The position numbers were made by a program, and so were the translations under genes. From DATARH01 sp963734125 (GTDB taxonomy: Bacteria > Pseudomonadota > Alphaproteobacteria > ATCC43930 > CGMCC-115725), in contig CAVTGB010000086.1 in assembly GCA_963734125.1 (NCBI GenBank), positions 1-64,000 of the forward strand: a stretch of DNA of 64,000 bases, given 5' to 3'. Below the pieces are notes generated by a model, which saw nothing but the letters and a program-made list of their open reading frames with translations, ran no database searches and was not told where the DNA came from. Below are positions 43,358-52,125 of this stretch, piece by piece. Within the stretch, counting starts at the first letter, position 1. Every line of letters starts with the position of its first letter.

Positions 43358-44379
43358 CCTCCGTCCCTTTTTTTCGCAAGCCGTTGCAGTATCGCCACCT
43401 GTTTCATGAACAAGCCTATCGGCACCGCCGGCGATCCGCAAACCGTCTCGCCCGCCGCGACATCGCGCATCACCCCCGATTGCGCCGCGATCCGCGCCCC
43501 GCTGCCGATCTTGAGATGGCCGGCAAGACCGGCCTGTCCCCCCGCCATGACAAACTCGCCAAGCTCGGTGCTGCCGGAAATGCCGACCTGACCCGCGAGG
43601 ACGCAGCCCCGGCCGATCACGACATTGTGCCCGATTTGCACGAGATTATCGATCATCGTTCCGGGACCGATCACGGTGTCGTGTCCCGAGCCGCGGTCGA
43701 TCGTCGTGTTGGCGCCGATATCGACATCATCGCCGACGATCACCCGGCCGAGTTGCGGGATCTTGACGGCGCCGGCCGGGTCGGGCGCAAAGCCAAAGCC
43801 GGGCTGGCCGATACGCACGCCCGGGTGCAGCACGACGCGCGCCCCGATCACGCAATGACTGAGCGTCACATTGGCGCCGACCCGGCAATCCTCGCCCAGC
43901 TCGACCCCGGCAGCGATCACCGTGCTGGCGCCGATCTGGCAGCGCTGGCCGAGGCGAACCCCCGCCTCGATCACGACATGCTCGGCGATGTCGCAATCAC
44001 CGGGAACCGATGCCGTGGAATCGATGGCCGCCGAGGGCGCCCGCCGCGGCGTCACCGGCTTTACCGGATAGAAGGCTTGCGCGGCGCGCGCGAACGCCTT
44101 GTAGGGATCGCGAGCGACGAGCAGCGCCATTTGCGCCGGGGCCTTGTCGATCATGCGCTCGTCGACAAACGCGGCCCCGGCTTGCGAGCGGGCGAAGGCG
44201 TCCAGATATTTGCGGTTGTCGAGAAAGGTCACATCCTCGGGACCGGCGGTCTCGAGCGGGGCGACATCGGCGAACAAACGGTCGCCGCCGTTGGGGTCGT
44301 GCCGCGTGGCCCCGCTCAACGCCGCGAGCGCATCGAGCGAAAACGGCCCGGCTCGATCGAAAAAGCGGGGATCCGCCAT
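43354..44379 (-). CDS. lpxD: UDP-3-O-(3-hydroxyacyl)glucosamine N-acyltransferase LpxD
   Basis: A 341-residue beta-helix enzyme adding the N-linked 3-hydroxyacyl chain in lipid A synthesis. The N-terminal uridine-binding domain has LAALSGATRHDPNGGDRLF and DVTFLDNRKYLDAFARSQAGAAFVDE. The helix domain contains GQPGFGFAPDPAGAVKIPQLGRVIVGDDVDIGANTTIDRG and the catalytic His in NLVQIGHNVVIG. The C-terminal helix FMKQVAILQRLAKK is normal. It overlaps fabZ by four bases and lies 35 bases after skp. Confidence 0.95.
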   Translation of the reverse strand: MADPRFFDRAGPFSLDALAALSGATRHDPNGGDRLFADVAPLETAGPEDVTFLDNRKYLDAFARSQAGAAFVDERMIDKAPAQMALLVARDPYKAFARAAQAFYPVKPVTPRRAPSAAIDSTASVPGDCDIAEHVVIEAGVRLGQRCQIGASTVIAAGVELGEDCRVGANVTLSHCVIGARVVLHPGVRIGQPGFGFAPDPAGAVKIPQLGRVIVGDDVDIGANTTIDRGSGHDTVIGPGTMIDNLVQIGHNVVIGRGCVLAGQVGISGSTELGEFVMAGGQAGLAGHLKIGSGARIAAQSGVMRDVAAGETVCGSPAVPIGLFMKQVAILQRLAKKRDGG

Positions 44380-44414
44380 CGCCGAACGCGCCGGCCGGGG
44401 CAGCGGCGCCGCCC

Positions 44415-45119
44415 CTATTTCTTCTTTTTCGGCGCCGGCTGCGCAGGCGCGGCGGGGGCAGGCGCCGCGGCCGCCGCCGCCGGAGCGTTGCTGGCGGCCG
44501 GGGCGTTGAAATTGACGGTCACCGTCGGCAGTTGCTCGTCAAGCTTGCTCAGCACTTCATCGGTCACCTCGAAGCTTTGGTCGAACAGAACCAACTCGCT
44601 GCGCACGAACACCAAATTAGCTTTTCGCTCTTTGGCGATTTCAGCAATAATTTTGAGCATCGCTTCATTAATTTTTTGAAGTGCGTCGGCGTTGGCTGTT
44701 TCCAGGATTTGCCGCTTGGCCTGCATGCTTTTGTCAAACTCGTTGAGCTTTTGTTGGAATTCGCGCCCCTTCTGGTTGAATACCTGGGCAGACAGCGAGG
44801 CTTGCTGCCGTTGCAGGGCATCGTGTTCCTGGCGCAGCAGGTCTTCCTGATGCGACATTTCCTTCTGAAACTCGGTACGCTTCTGCTCGATCTGCTGGCG
44901 CACCATCTTCGCCGCTTTGGAGTTCTGCAACAGTGATTGGACGTCCACCACCAGGATGTTCAAGCTGGGTGAGGCGGCTGGGGCGGGAGGTGCAGACGCG
45001 CTTGGCGCGGGGGCAGGGGCCGGCTGCTGCGCCTCGGCCGGGGCAAGCATTCCGCCAAGCAGTCCGCATAGCACGCAAACGACGTAGAGCGGGGCAACCC
45101 CCGCACGTGTTACCGACAT
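44415..45119 (-). CDS. skp: OmpH/Skp family periplasmic chaperone
   Basis: A 234-residue periplasmic chaperone that holds unfolded outer-membrane proteins for BamA. The ATG at 45119 shares a base with the bamA stop (TGATG), fixing the start; the longer upstream frame is inside bamA. A signal peptide ends near PAEAQQ. After a Pro/Ala linker comes LNILVVDVQSLLQNSKAAKMVRQQIEQ and a long coiled coil (about 75-170) of the Skp tentacle type. The C-terminal tail is a long Ala/Pro-rich run ending KKKK, longer than in enteric Skp. Placed between bamA and lpxD as in most proteobacteria. Confidence 0.9.
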   Translation of the reverse strand: MSVTRAGVAPLYVVCVLCGLLGGMLAPAEAQQPAPAPAPSASAPPAPAASPSLNILVVDVQSLLQNSKAAKMVRQQIEQKRTEFQKEMSHQEDLLRQEHDALQRQQASLSAQVFNQKGREFQQKLNEFDKSMQAKRQILETANADALQKINEAMLKIIAEIAKERKANLVFVRSELVLFDQSFEVTDEVLSKLDEQLPTVTVNFNAPAASNAPAAAAAAPAPAAPAQPAPKKKK

Positions 45120-47542
45120 CAGAACCTCGTGCCAAAACTCACATGGAAGAACTGGGTCTTGTCGAACCCCTCTTTTTTGACCGGCAGGGCCAGATCGAGG
45201 CGGATCGGGCCGACCGGGGATTTCCACGCCACGCCAAAGCCGGCGCTGGCGCGGATCGAGCTAGAGTCGGCAAATATCGGCTGCACCCCGCCATTCGCTG
45301 CGAGTTGAGTGGGTGTCAGGACGAGATTCTTCTGATCGTTCGACCACAAGCTGCCGAAATCGCTGAAAAACTGCCCGGTGATCCCAAGCTCCTTCGGCAG
45401 ACCGAGCGGCACGCCGAGGGCGATCGACCCGGTGTAGTATTTGTTGCCGCCCAGCGCATCGCCGGAAACCGTGTCGCGCGGGCCGATCCCGGCCGGCGCA
45501 AAGCCGCGCAGATTGTCGCCGCCGACAAAGAAGCGGTCCTGCAACAGCACCTGCTGCCCGCCCCAACCGAAAACATCGCCGACCTCGCCGGTCACGCCGA
45601 GGACCCATTCCGGCGCTATCGAATAATAATATCCGGCGCTGAGCTTATTTCGAATATATTGGACACCAAAGCCTGCTCCAGCAAAGTCATTTCCAATCGA
45701 TGCATAATATCCACCGGTCGGATCAACGCGATTGTCGCGTCGGTCATAAAGAAGAACCTGCCCGATCTCGGAGGTCAAGTGGGTTCCCGCCTGAAGCGCA
45801 ATAAACAGCGAGCCACCGTTCAGGACGCTCTGAACATCGGTGATGTCGTCGGACCTCGCGGTGTATTTCCAGGTCTGCCGCAGATCGTCCGATATCTGAT
45901 AACCGGCGCGCAACGCCCCCCCATAAGAAAACTGTACGTATGGCGGTGTAACCCCGCTGAAGAAATTAGATGTCGGACTGGTCTTCACCTCGAACAGATC
46001 AAATCCGGCGACGATATTTTTATCGAGGAAATACGGTTCGGTAAAGCTGAGGTCGACCTGCTGCGAGCGGAACGACAGCACCGTACCGATCCGCAGATCC
46101 TGGCCGCGGCCGAGAAAGTTCCGCTCGCGGATGTTGATATCGGCGAGTGGACCATCCGAGGTCGAGAAGCCGACGCCAAGCGACAATTCGCCGGTCGACT
46201 GTTCTTCGACTTCGACCGTGACGACGGTTCGATCGGGCGCGGAACCCGGGCTGTTGGTGACCTCGACCTTCTTGAAAAAGCCGAGATTCTTGATGCGCTC
46301 CTTGGACCGCTTCATTTTGTCGGTGTTGAATGCATCGCCTTCGACGAGACGGAACTCGCGGCGGATCACCTTATCGAGCGTGCGCACGTTGCCGGTGATG
46401 TCGATGCGCTCGACATAGACCCGCGGCCCCTCGCTCACATTGAAGACAACATCCAGGGTGTGCTCTTCGCGATGGCGGGTGATCTGGGGTTTGACATCGA
46501 CAAAGGCATAGCCGCGATTGCCCAGCGCGTCGGTCAGCACCGAGATCGAATGTTCGACCGCCGCGCCGTTGTACCAGTCGCCGGATTGGACGGTTAACAG
46601 CGGCAGCACCGCCTCGCGGGTCAGGTCCTTGAGCTTGATGTCGACATCCACCTTGCCAAAACGGTACCGCTCGCCCTCGTCGACCGTGAAGGTGACGACG
46701 AAGCCGTCGCGGTCAGGGGTCAGTTCGGCCACGGCCGAGACCACGCGAAAATCGGCGTAGCCCTCGGACAGATAGAATTTGCGCAACAGCTCGCGGTCGT
46801 AGGTGATCCGATCGGGGTCGTAGGTGTCCGCGGTCGACAGAAACCGGTACCAGCGGCTTTCCTTCGTGTCGATGACGCCGCGCAGCGTGCTGTCGCCGAA
46901 CTGGCGGTTGCCGACGAAATTGATGCTGCGGACCCCGGTTGAGGGTCCCTCGTTGATCTCAAAGACGAGATCGACCCGGTTCTCCGACAACTGGATCACC
47001 TTGGGGTCTACGGTTGCCGCGAAACGGCCGTGCCGCCGATAGAGTTGGAGGATGCGCCGGACATCGTTCTGCACGCGCGTGCGGGTATAGACGACACGCG
47101 GACGCAACTGGATCTCGCCGTTGAGGTCCTTGTCTTCGAGCTTCGAGTTCCCCTCAAAGGCGATGCGATTGATGATCGGGTTCTCGACCACTTTGACGAC
47201 CAGAACATTGCCGTCTCGGACCAGCTTCACGTCCGCGAAGAGGCCGGTTGCAAACAACGCCTTCAACGAGCGATCGACGCGATCGGGATCCCACGCATCG
47301 CCCGGCTGGAGCAAGAGGTAGGAGCGCACGGTCTCCGCCTCGATCCGCTGGATCCCCTCGATCCGGATGCTGGCGATCGTGCCGGGTCCCGCTGCGGCCG
47401 CGGCCGGATGCGTTCTCGCGCGGGCCGCCGCCGGATGGGTCTGCGCCGCCGCTAACGACAGCCACGCGCCCGCCCCCACGAACGCGGCAACCAGCACGGC
47501 CAGCCAGCGGTAAATCACTCGGTTTCGACTCAAGATACCCAC
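45119..47542 (-). CDS. bamA: outer membrane protein assembly factor BamA
   Basis: An 807-residue Omp85 protein, the essential core of the BAM complex that inserts beta-barrel proteins into the outer membrane. The signal region (MGILSRNRVIYRWLAVLVAAFVG...AAAQ) is followed by a short Ala/Pro/His stretch, then five POTRA domains (about 53-420; IRIEGIQRIEAETVRSYL, INRIAFEGNSKLEDKDL, VRSINFVGNRQFGDSTL, and so on) and a C-terminal 16-strand barrel. The lid-lock motif appears as NLRGFAPAG. The last residue is Phe in FGTRF, as required for barrel insertion. Order rseP-bamA-skp-lpxD is the usual proteobacterial block. Confidence 0.95.
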   Translation of the reverse strand: MGILSRNRVIYRWLAVLVAAFVGAGAWLSLAAAQTHPAAARARTHPAAAAAGPGTIASIRIEGIQRIEAETVRSYLLLQPGDAWDPDRVDRSLKALFATGLFADVKLVRDGNVLVVKVVENPIINRIAFEGNSKLEDKDLNGEIQLRPRVVYTRTRVQNDVRRILQLYRRHGRFAATVDPKVIQLSENRVDLVFEINEGPSTGVRSINFVGNRQFGDSTLRGVIDTKESRWYRFLSTADTYDPDRITYDRELLRKFYLSEGYADFRVVSAVAELTPDRDGFVVTFTVDEGERYRFGKVDVDIKLKDLTREAVLPLLTVQSGDWYNGAAVEHSISVLTDALGNRGYAFVDVKPQITRHREEHTLDVVFNVSEGPRVYVERIDITGNVRTLDKVIRREFRLVEGDAFNTDKMKRSKERIKNLGFFKKVEVTNSPGSAPDRTVVTVEVEEQSTGELSLGVGFSTSDGPLADINIRERNFLGRGQDLRIGTVLSFRSQQVDLSFTEPYFLDKNIVAGFDLFEVKTSPTSNFFSGVTPPYVQFSYGGALRAGYQISDDLRQTWKYTARSDDITDVQSVLNGGSLFIALQAGTHLTSEIGQVLLYDRRDNRVDPTGGYYASIGNDFAGAGFGVQYIRNKLSAGYYYSIAPEWVLGVTGEVGDVFGWGGQQVLLQDRFFVGGDNLRGFAPAGIGPRDTVSGDALGGNKYYTGSIALGVPLGLPKELGITGQFFSDFGSLWSNDQKNLVLTPTQLAANGGVQPIFADSSSIRASAGFGVAWKSPVGPIRLDLALPVKKEGFDKTQFFHVSFGTRF

Positions 47543-47596
47543 CCCGACGCTTGCGCTACCCTTACCGCGAATCGGGTCAGGCGATGAAGCGCTTCA

Positions 47597-48733
47597 TCAA
47601 AACATCCGGCGGATATTGGCCAGATCGTTCCAGGTAGCAAATACCATCAGCGTCAGCACCAGCGCCAACCCCAGACGAAAGCCGTATTCCTGGGCGCGCT
47701 GGCCCAGTGGCTTCCCGCGGATCGCCTCGGCCGCATAGAACAAGAGATGTCCGCCATCGAGCACCGGCACCGGGAACAGATTGATCAGCCCGAGATTGAC
47801 CGACAGCACCGCCATCAACCACAACAGCGGCCCGACACCGAGCTGGATGACCTCGCCCGACAATTGGGCAATGCGCAGCGGTCCCCCCAATTCGTCGGCG
47901 CTGCGCGTGCCGATCACCATCTGCCCCAATGCTTCGAGCGTTGTCGCCGACAGATTCCAGGTCTCCCCGACCGCGCGAGTGACCGCGCTCGCCGGATTGC
48001 GCCTGACGTATTTGGTACCGCCGCCGCGGATGCCGAGCTGACCGATTTGGTGGCGACCCATGCGATCGGTCTCCTCGACGCGGCTCGGCGTCACCTTCAG
48101 GGTAACGAGCCCGCCCGCGCGCCTGACGACGATCGTCATCGGCACGTCGGGATTGAGCCGCACCACCTGCTGGACATCCTCGAATCGCTCGATCGACCGC
48201 TGGTCGATGCTGACGATCGTGTCGCCCGGGTCCATCCCGCCGGCCTCGGCGGCGCTGCCCGGGGTGACCTGACCAACCTCCGCCGGGGTGAAGGGCTGGC
48301 CATAGGTCATGAACAACAGCGCCAGGACGACGATCGCGAAGATGAAATTCGCGAGCGGGCCGCCGGCGACGATCGCAGCGCGCTGGTCGAGCCGCTTGCA
48401 TTGGAACGAGACATCGCGATCGGCGGCGCTGAGCAGGTCGAGCCCGGCGATCGGCAGCCCGGAACTCGCGTCGCTGTCACCGAACATCTTGACGTAACCG
48501 CCGAGCGGGATCGTGCTGAACTTCCAACGGGTACCGGCGCGGTCCCACCAGCCGAAGAGTTCGGGGCCAAAACCGATCGAGAAGATCTCGACCTTCACCC
48601 CGTTGCGCCGGGCAATAAAGTAATGCCCGAACTCGTGGACGAACACGAGAACGGTCAGCACCACGACAAATCCAAACGCGATCCACAGAAAGTGTGAAAT
48701 TCCGCCCTGGAATAGCACTAATAGATGGCTCAT
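47597..48733 (-). CDS. rseP: site-2 protease RseP
   Basis: A 378-residue inner-membrane zinc metalloprotease that cuts anti-sigma factors and signal peptide remnants inside the membrane. The ATG at 48733 gives the standard N terminus; a GTG- or ATG-led extension upstream enters the dxr gap. Zinc ligands are His33-Glu34 and His37 in VFVHEFGHYFIA; the third is Asp in the conserved LFPVPVLDGGHLL. One PDZ domain (GQVTPGSAAEAGGMDPGDTIVSID) is evident; enteric RseP has two. It starts ten bases after dxr and is 54 bases before bamA. Confidence 0.93.
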   Translation of the reverse strand: MSHLLVLFQGGISHFLWIAFGFVVVLTVLVFVHEFGHYFIARRNGVKVEIFSIGFGPELFGWWDRAGTRWKFSTIPLGGYVKMFGDSDASSGLPIAGLDLLSAADRDVSFQCKRLDQRAAIVAGGPLANFIFAIVVLALLFMTYGQPFTPAEVGQVTPGSAAEAGGMDPGDTIVSIDQRSIERFEDVQQVVRLNPDVPMTIVVRRAGGLVTLKVTPSRVEETDRMGRHQIGQLGIRGGGTKYVRRNPASAVTRAVGETWNLSATTLEALGQMVIGTRSADELGGPLRIAQLSGEVIQLGVGPLLWLMAVLSVNLGLINLFPVPVLDGGHLLFYAAEAIRGKPLGQRAQEYGFRLGLALVLTLMVFATWNDLANIRRMF

Positions 48734-48743
48734 TGTCCGTCCG

Positions 48744-49977
48744 TCATTGGGCGATGCGCGAGTTTCCGCGCGCATCGAGTAGACTTGCCGCGGTCTCGCG
48801 GGCGGCTTCGTCGAGAGTATAGACGTCGTCGAGTGAATCGAGATTACTGTCCGGCATCAGTTCGAGGGTGCGCTCCACGATCGCGGCGATATCGAGAAAT
48901 CCGATCCTACCCGCTAGAAACGCGTGAACGGCGGTTTCGTTCGCCGCGTTGAGCACGGTCGGGCCGCCGCTGCGAGCAAGCGCCTCGCGGGCGAGACGTA
49001 GCGCCGGGAACCGCTCTGGGTCGGGCGCTTCGAAGGTGAGCCGCCCGATATCGGCAAGGTCAAGCCGCTTGGTCGGGGCCGCGGTGCGTCCCGGCCAGCC
49101 CAGGGCATAGGCGATCGGGGTGCGCATGTCGGGGGAGCCGAGATGGGCGAGCACCGATCCATCGCAATAGGTCACCAGGCCATGGATGATCGATTGCGGA
49201 TGGACGACGATGTCGATGCGTTCGGGCGCTAGTTGAAAGAGATAATGGGCCTCGATCACCTCGAGCCCCTTGTTCATCAAGGTCGCCGAGTTCGACGGAG
49301 ATCTTCGCCCCCATGCTCCAGGTCGGGTGCGCCACCGCCTCGGCCGGGGTCGCCTCGCGCATGGCGGCATGGCTCTTCTCGCGAAAGGGGCCGCCGCTGC
49401 ACGTCAGGGTAATCTTCTCGATCCCCTCGACCCGGCTGAAATCAAAGCATTGCCAGATCGCGTTATGCTCGCTGTCGACCGGCAGGAGGGTCGCGCCGTG
49501 CGCGGCGACCTCGCGCATGAAGAGGCTGCCGGCGCAGACCAGCACCTCCTTGTTGGCGAAGGCGACGATGCGCCCCTGGCGGACCGCCGCGAGGGTCGGT
49601 TCGAGGCCGGCGGCGCCAACGATCCCGGCCATGACCCAGTCGGTCGGCCGCTCCGCCGCCTCGACCACGGCGGCCCGGCCGCAGGCGGTCTCGATCCCGC
49701 TGCCCGAAAGCGCCTCCTTCAGCGCCGGGTAATCCGCCGGATCGGCGATTGCCGCGAAGCGCGCCCCGAGCGCCTTGGCCTGCTCGGCCAGCAATCCCGC
49801 GTTGTGGTTGGCGGTCAACGCTTCGACGGTGAAGGCGTCGCGGTTGCGCATGAGGAGGTCGACCGTGCTCTGGCCGATCGACCCGGTCGAACCGAGGATC
49901 GATACCCGCCGCGGCCGCCCGGAACTTTCAACGAAGTCGCGGGCGGTCCGCCGGTCCGCCTCGGTCGCCCCGGTCAT
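48744..49977 (-). pseudogene. dxr: 1-deoxy-D-xylulose-5-phosphate reductoisomerase (dxr), interrupted by one +1 frameshift
   Basis: DXR converts DXP to methylerythritol phosphate in isoprenoid synthesis. The first part (49977 to about 49293) has RRVSILGSTGSIGQSTVDLL, VAFANKEVLVCAG, VDSEHNAIWQC and SGGPFREKSHAAMREAT. At VTC-GAA-CTC on the coding strand (CGAA, 49291-49294 of the plus strand as TTCG) the frame breaks after MGAKISV. The second part resumes SATLMNKGLEVIEAHYLFQLAPE and runs to the stop at 48744, including VHPQSIIHGLVTYCDGS. Removing one A gives the expected VDSATLMNKG and a full 410-residue enzyme. Because the MEP pathway is normally essential, a sequencing or assembly indel is likelier than a real pseudogene. 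The start overlaps cdsA (ATGA). Confidence 0.88.
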
Positions 49978-50798
49978 CGCCATGTCAGCACGCTGCCGCC
50001 ACCGGTCAGGGTCAAGAGCGCCACCGCCGGAATGACCGCCAGGAGGCCATCGAGCCGGTCGAGCAGGCCGCCATGCCCAGGAATGAGGCCACTCGAGTCC
50101 TTCACACCGAACCTTCGCTTGGCCACGGACTCCGCAAGATCGCCGAACTGCTCGACAATCGCAAGCCCCGCGCTGACCAGCATCAGCGGCACGGCGGAGA
50201 TGCCGAGGGCGCGCGCGGTGCCCCACCCGGCGAGCGCAGCGCAGCCCGCCCCGCCGATCAGCCCCGCCCAGGTCTTGCCCGGGCTCCACCGCGGCGCGAG
50301 GCGCGGCCCGCCGATGCGGCGGCCGATCGCGTAGGCGCCGATATCGGTGGACCAAACGACCGCAAAGATCCACAGCACGGTGTTGGGGCCGATGCGGTCG
50401 GGCCGCGCCAGCCACAGCAGGAGGACGCACGGCAACGCGATCCACAGCGTGCCGATGGCGAGCCAGCGCGGCGCGCCGTCCGGCTCGCGCTGCGCCAAGC
50501 CGAAGGTAATTGCTGCGCCGGCGAGGCTTACCCCAATCGCGAGCGCGATCCCTGCCGTCGCTGCGGCCGCGACGGCGCCCACAACGGCGCCGATCAGCAC
50601 AATTCCGCTCGTCCCCAAGCGGCCGCCACAGCACAGCCGGGCCCATTCCCAAGCCATCACCGCGCCGGCGATCGTGGTGAGGATCGGCAAATAGGGCGAG
50701 CCGAACCATGCGACGGCGATGGCAACGGGCGCGAGTACCAGCGCCGAGAGCGTGCGCAGTCCGAGCGAGCCGATGGTCGCCCGGTCAGCGGGAACCAA
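49974..50798 (-). CDS. cdsA: phosphatidate cytidylyltransferase CdsA
   Basis: A membrane enzyme making CDP-diacylglycerol from phosphatidate and CTP, the branch point of phospholipid synthesis. The C-terminal signature VKDSSGLIPGHGGLLDRLDGL is intact, and ARLAPRWSPGKTWAGLIGG precedes it. Some seven to eight hydrophobic helices span the protein. The start is uncertain: TTG 50798 (274 residues, normal family length) overlaps uppS by 14 bases, while the only ATG, 50867, would overlap by 83. The stop overlaps dxr (ATGA). Order frr-uppS-cdsA-dxr is conserved widely in bacteria. Confidence 0.9.
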   Translation of the reverse strand: MVPADRATIGSLGLRTLSALVLAPVAIAVAWFGSPYLPILTTIAGAVMAWEWARLCCGGRLGTSGIVLIGAVVGAVAAAATAGIALAIGVSLAGAAITFGLAQREPDGAPRWLAIGTLWIALPCVLLLWLARPDRIGPNTVLWIFAVVWSTDIGAYAIGRRIGGPRLAPRWSPGKTWAGLIGGAGCAALAGWGTARALGISAVPLMLVSAGLAIVEQFGDLAESVAKRRFGVKDSSGLIPGHGGLLDRLDGLLAVIPAVALLTLTGGGSVLTWR

Positions 50799-51519
50799 CC
50801 GAGGCCCCGTAACGGCGCTCGCGACCGCAATAGTCGGCGATCGCCTGCTCGAGGTCGCTGCGCCCAAAATCGGGCCACAGCGTCTTGGTGAAGACCAGTT
50901 CGGCGTACGCGCATTGCCATAACAGGAAGTTGCTGATGCGCTGTTCGCCGCTGGTGCGGATCAGCAAATCGGGGTCCGGCAGGTCTGCGGTGAACAGGTG
51001 GCGCGCGATGAGGTCTTCGTCGATTGCCTCGACGTTGAGACTCCCGGCGGCGACCTTGCCGGCGATCGCCCGCGTCGCGGCGACGATCTCGGCGCGCCCG
51101 CCGTAGCTGAGCGCGACCGTCAGGTTGATCCCGCCATTCTCCCGGGTCAGCGCCTCGGCGTTGGCGATCAGCGTGATCAGATCGGCCGACAGCCGACCGA
51201 TCTCGCCGATCACCCTGAGGCGCACCCCGTTCTTGTGCAATTCCGCGATCTCGCCGCGCAGGTAATGGCGCAGCAGCCCCATCAATTCACCGACTTCATC
51301 GCGCGGGCGCTTCCAGTTTTCCGAAGAGAACCCGAACAGCGTCAGATAGGGAACGCCAAGCTCGCTCGCCGCGATCAGCGTGCGGCGCAAGGCTTCCGCG
51401 CCGCGGCGGTGGCCGGCGATGCGCGGCAGGCCGCGGGCCTTCGCCCAGCGGCCATTCCCATCCATGATGATCGCAATGTGCCGCGGCGGCAGGCGCGGCA
51501 GGGCGGCGGCGAAACTCAT
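50785..51519 (-). CDS. uppS: isoprenyl transferase (undecaprenyl diphosphate synthase) UppS
   Basis: A 244-residue cis-prenyltransferase that builds C55 undecaprenyl diphosphate, carrier lipid for peptidoglycan and polysaccharides. HIAIIMDGNGRWAKARGLPRIAGHRRG holds catalytic Asp20 and the pyrophosphate-binding Arg/His. LTLFGFSSENWKRP, LTVALSYGGRAEIV and DLLIRTSGEQRISNFLLWQCAYAELVFT are all family blocks. Its ATG shares a base with the frr stop (TGATG). Its product pathway starts from the IPP made through dxr two genes downstream. Confidence 0.96.
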   Translation of the reverse strand: MSFAAALPRLPPRHIAIIMDGNGRWAKARGLPRIAGHRRGAEALRRTLIAASELGVPYLTLFGFSSENWKRPRDEVGELMGLLRHYLRGEIAELHKNGVRLRVIGEIGRLSADLITLIANAEALTRENGGINLTVALSYGGRAEIVAATRAIAGKVAAGSLNVEAIDEDLIARHLFTADLPDPDLLIRTSGEQRISNFLLWQCAYAELVFTKTLWPDFGRSDLEQAIADYCGRERRYGASVGSR

Positions 51520-52079
51520 CAGACCTGCAGGATTTCCGAGTCTTTGTGCGCGAGCGTCTCGTCGATCTTCTTGATGTGGTCGTCGGTGAGAAGCTGGACG
51601 TCCTTTTCCACCTTGCGGTGCTCGTCCTGCGAGATCTCGCCGTCCTTTTCAAGGCGGCGCAGCGCCTCGATCCCGTCGCGCCGCACATGGCGCACCGCGA
51701 TGCGGGCATCCTCCGCGTATTTGGCGGCGACGCGGGTCAGTTCGCGGCGCCGCTCCTCGTTGAGTTCGGGGATCGGCACGCGCATGACCTGGCCCTCGGT
51801 CTGTGGATTGAGCCCGAGCCCGGCTTCGCGGATCGCCCGGTCGACCGCCTTGACGACGCCCCGGTCCCAGACCTGGACGGTGATCATCCGCGGCTCGGGC
51901 ACGTTGATGCTGGCAACCTGGTTGAGCGGCACCGTGCCGCCATAGGCATTGACCATGATCGGTTCCAGAAGGCTGGCCGAGGCGCGGCCGGTGCGCAGCC
52001 CGCCGAACTCCTTGTGCAGCACCTCGATAGCGCCGTCCATGCGGCGGCGGATGTCCTTCAGCAATTCGTCTTGCGCCAT
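51519..52079 (-). CDS. frr: ribosome recycling factor Frr
   Basis: A 186-residue ribosome recycling factor that, with EF-G, splits post-termination ribosomes. ATG 52079 gives the standard start (AQDELLKDIRRRMDGAIEVLHKEFGGLRTGRAS); a longer open frame upstream is arginine-rich and rejected. LLEPIMVNAYGGTVPLNQVASINVPEPRMI and the C-terminal helical part (RRELTRVAAKYAEDARIAVRHVRRDGIEALRRLEKDGEISQDE) are highly conserved. It lies 46 bases after pyrH and overlaps uppS. Confidence 0.96.
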   Translation of the reverse strand: MAQDELLKDIRRRMDGAIEVLHKEFGGLRTGRASASLLEPIMVNAYGGTVPLNQVASINVPEPRMITVQVWDRGVVKAVDRAIREAGLGLNPQTEGQVMRVPIPELNEERRRELTRVAAKYAEDARIAVRHVRRDGIEALRRLEKDGEISQDEHRKVEKDVQLLTDDHIKKIDETLAHKDSEILQV

Positions 52080-52125
52080 GGCCTGGGGTTCCCTCGCGCT
52101 TCTCTCTTCCCTGGTCGGGAGGGGG

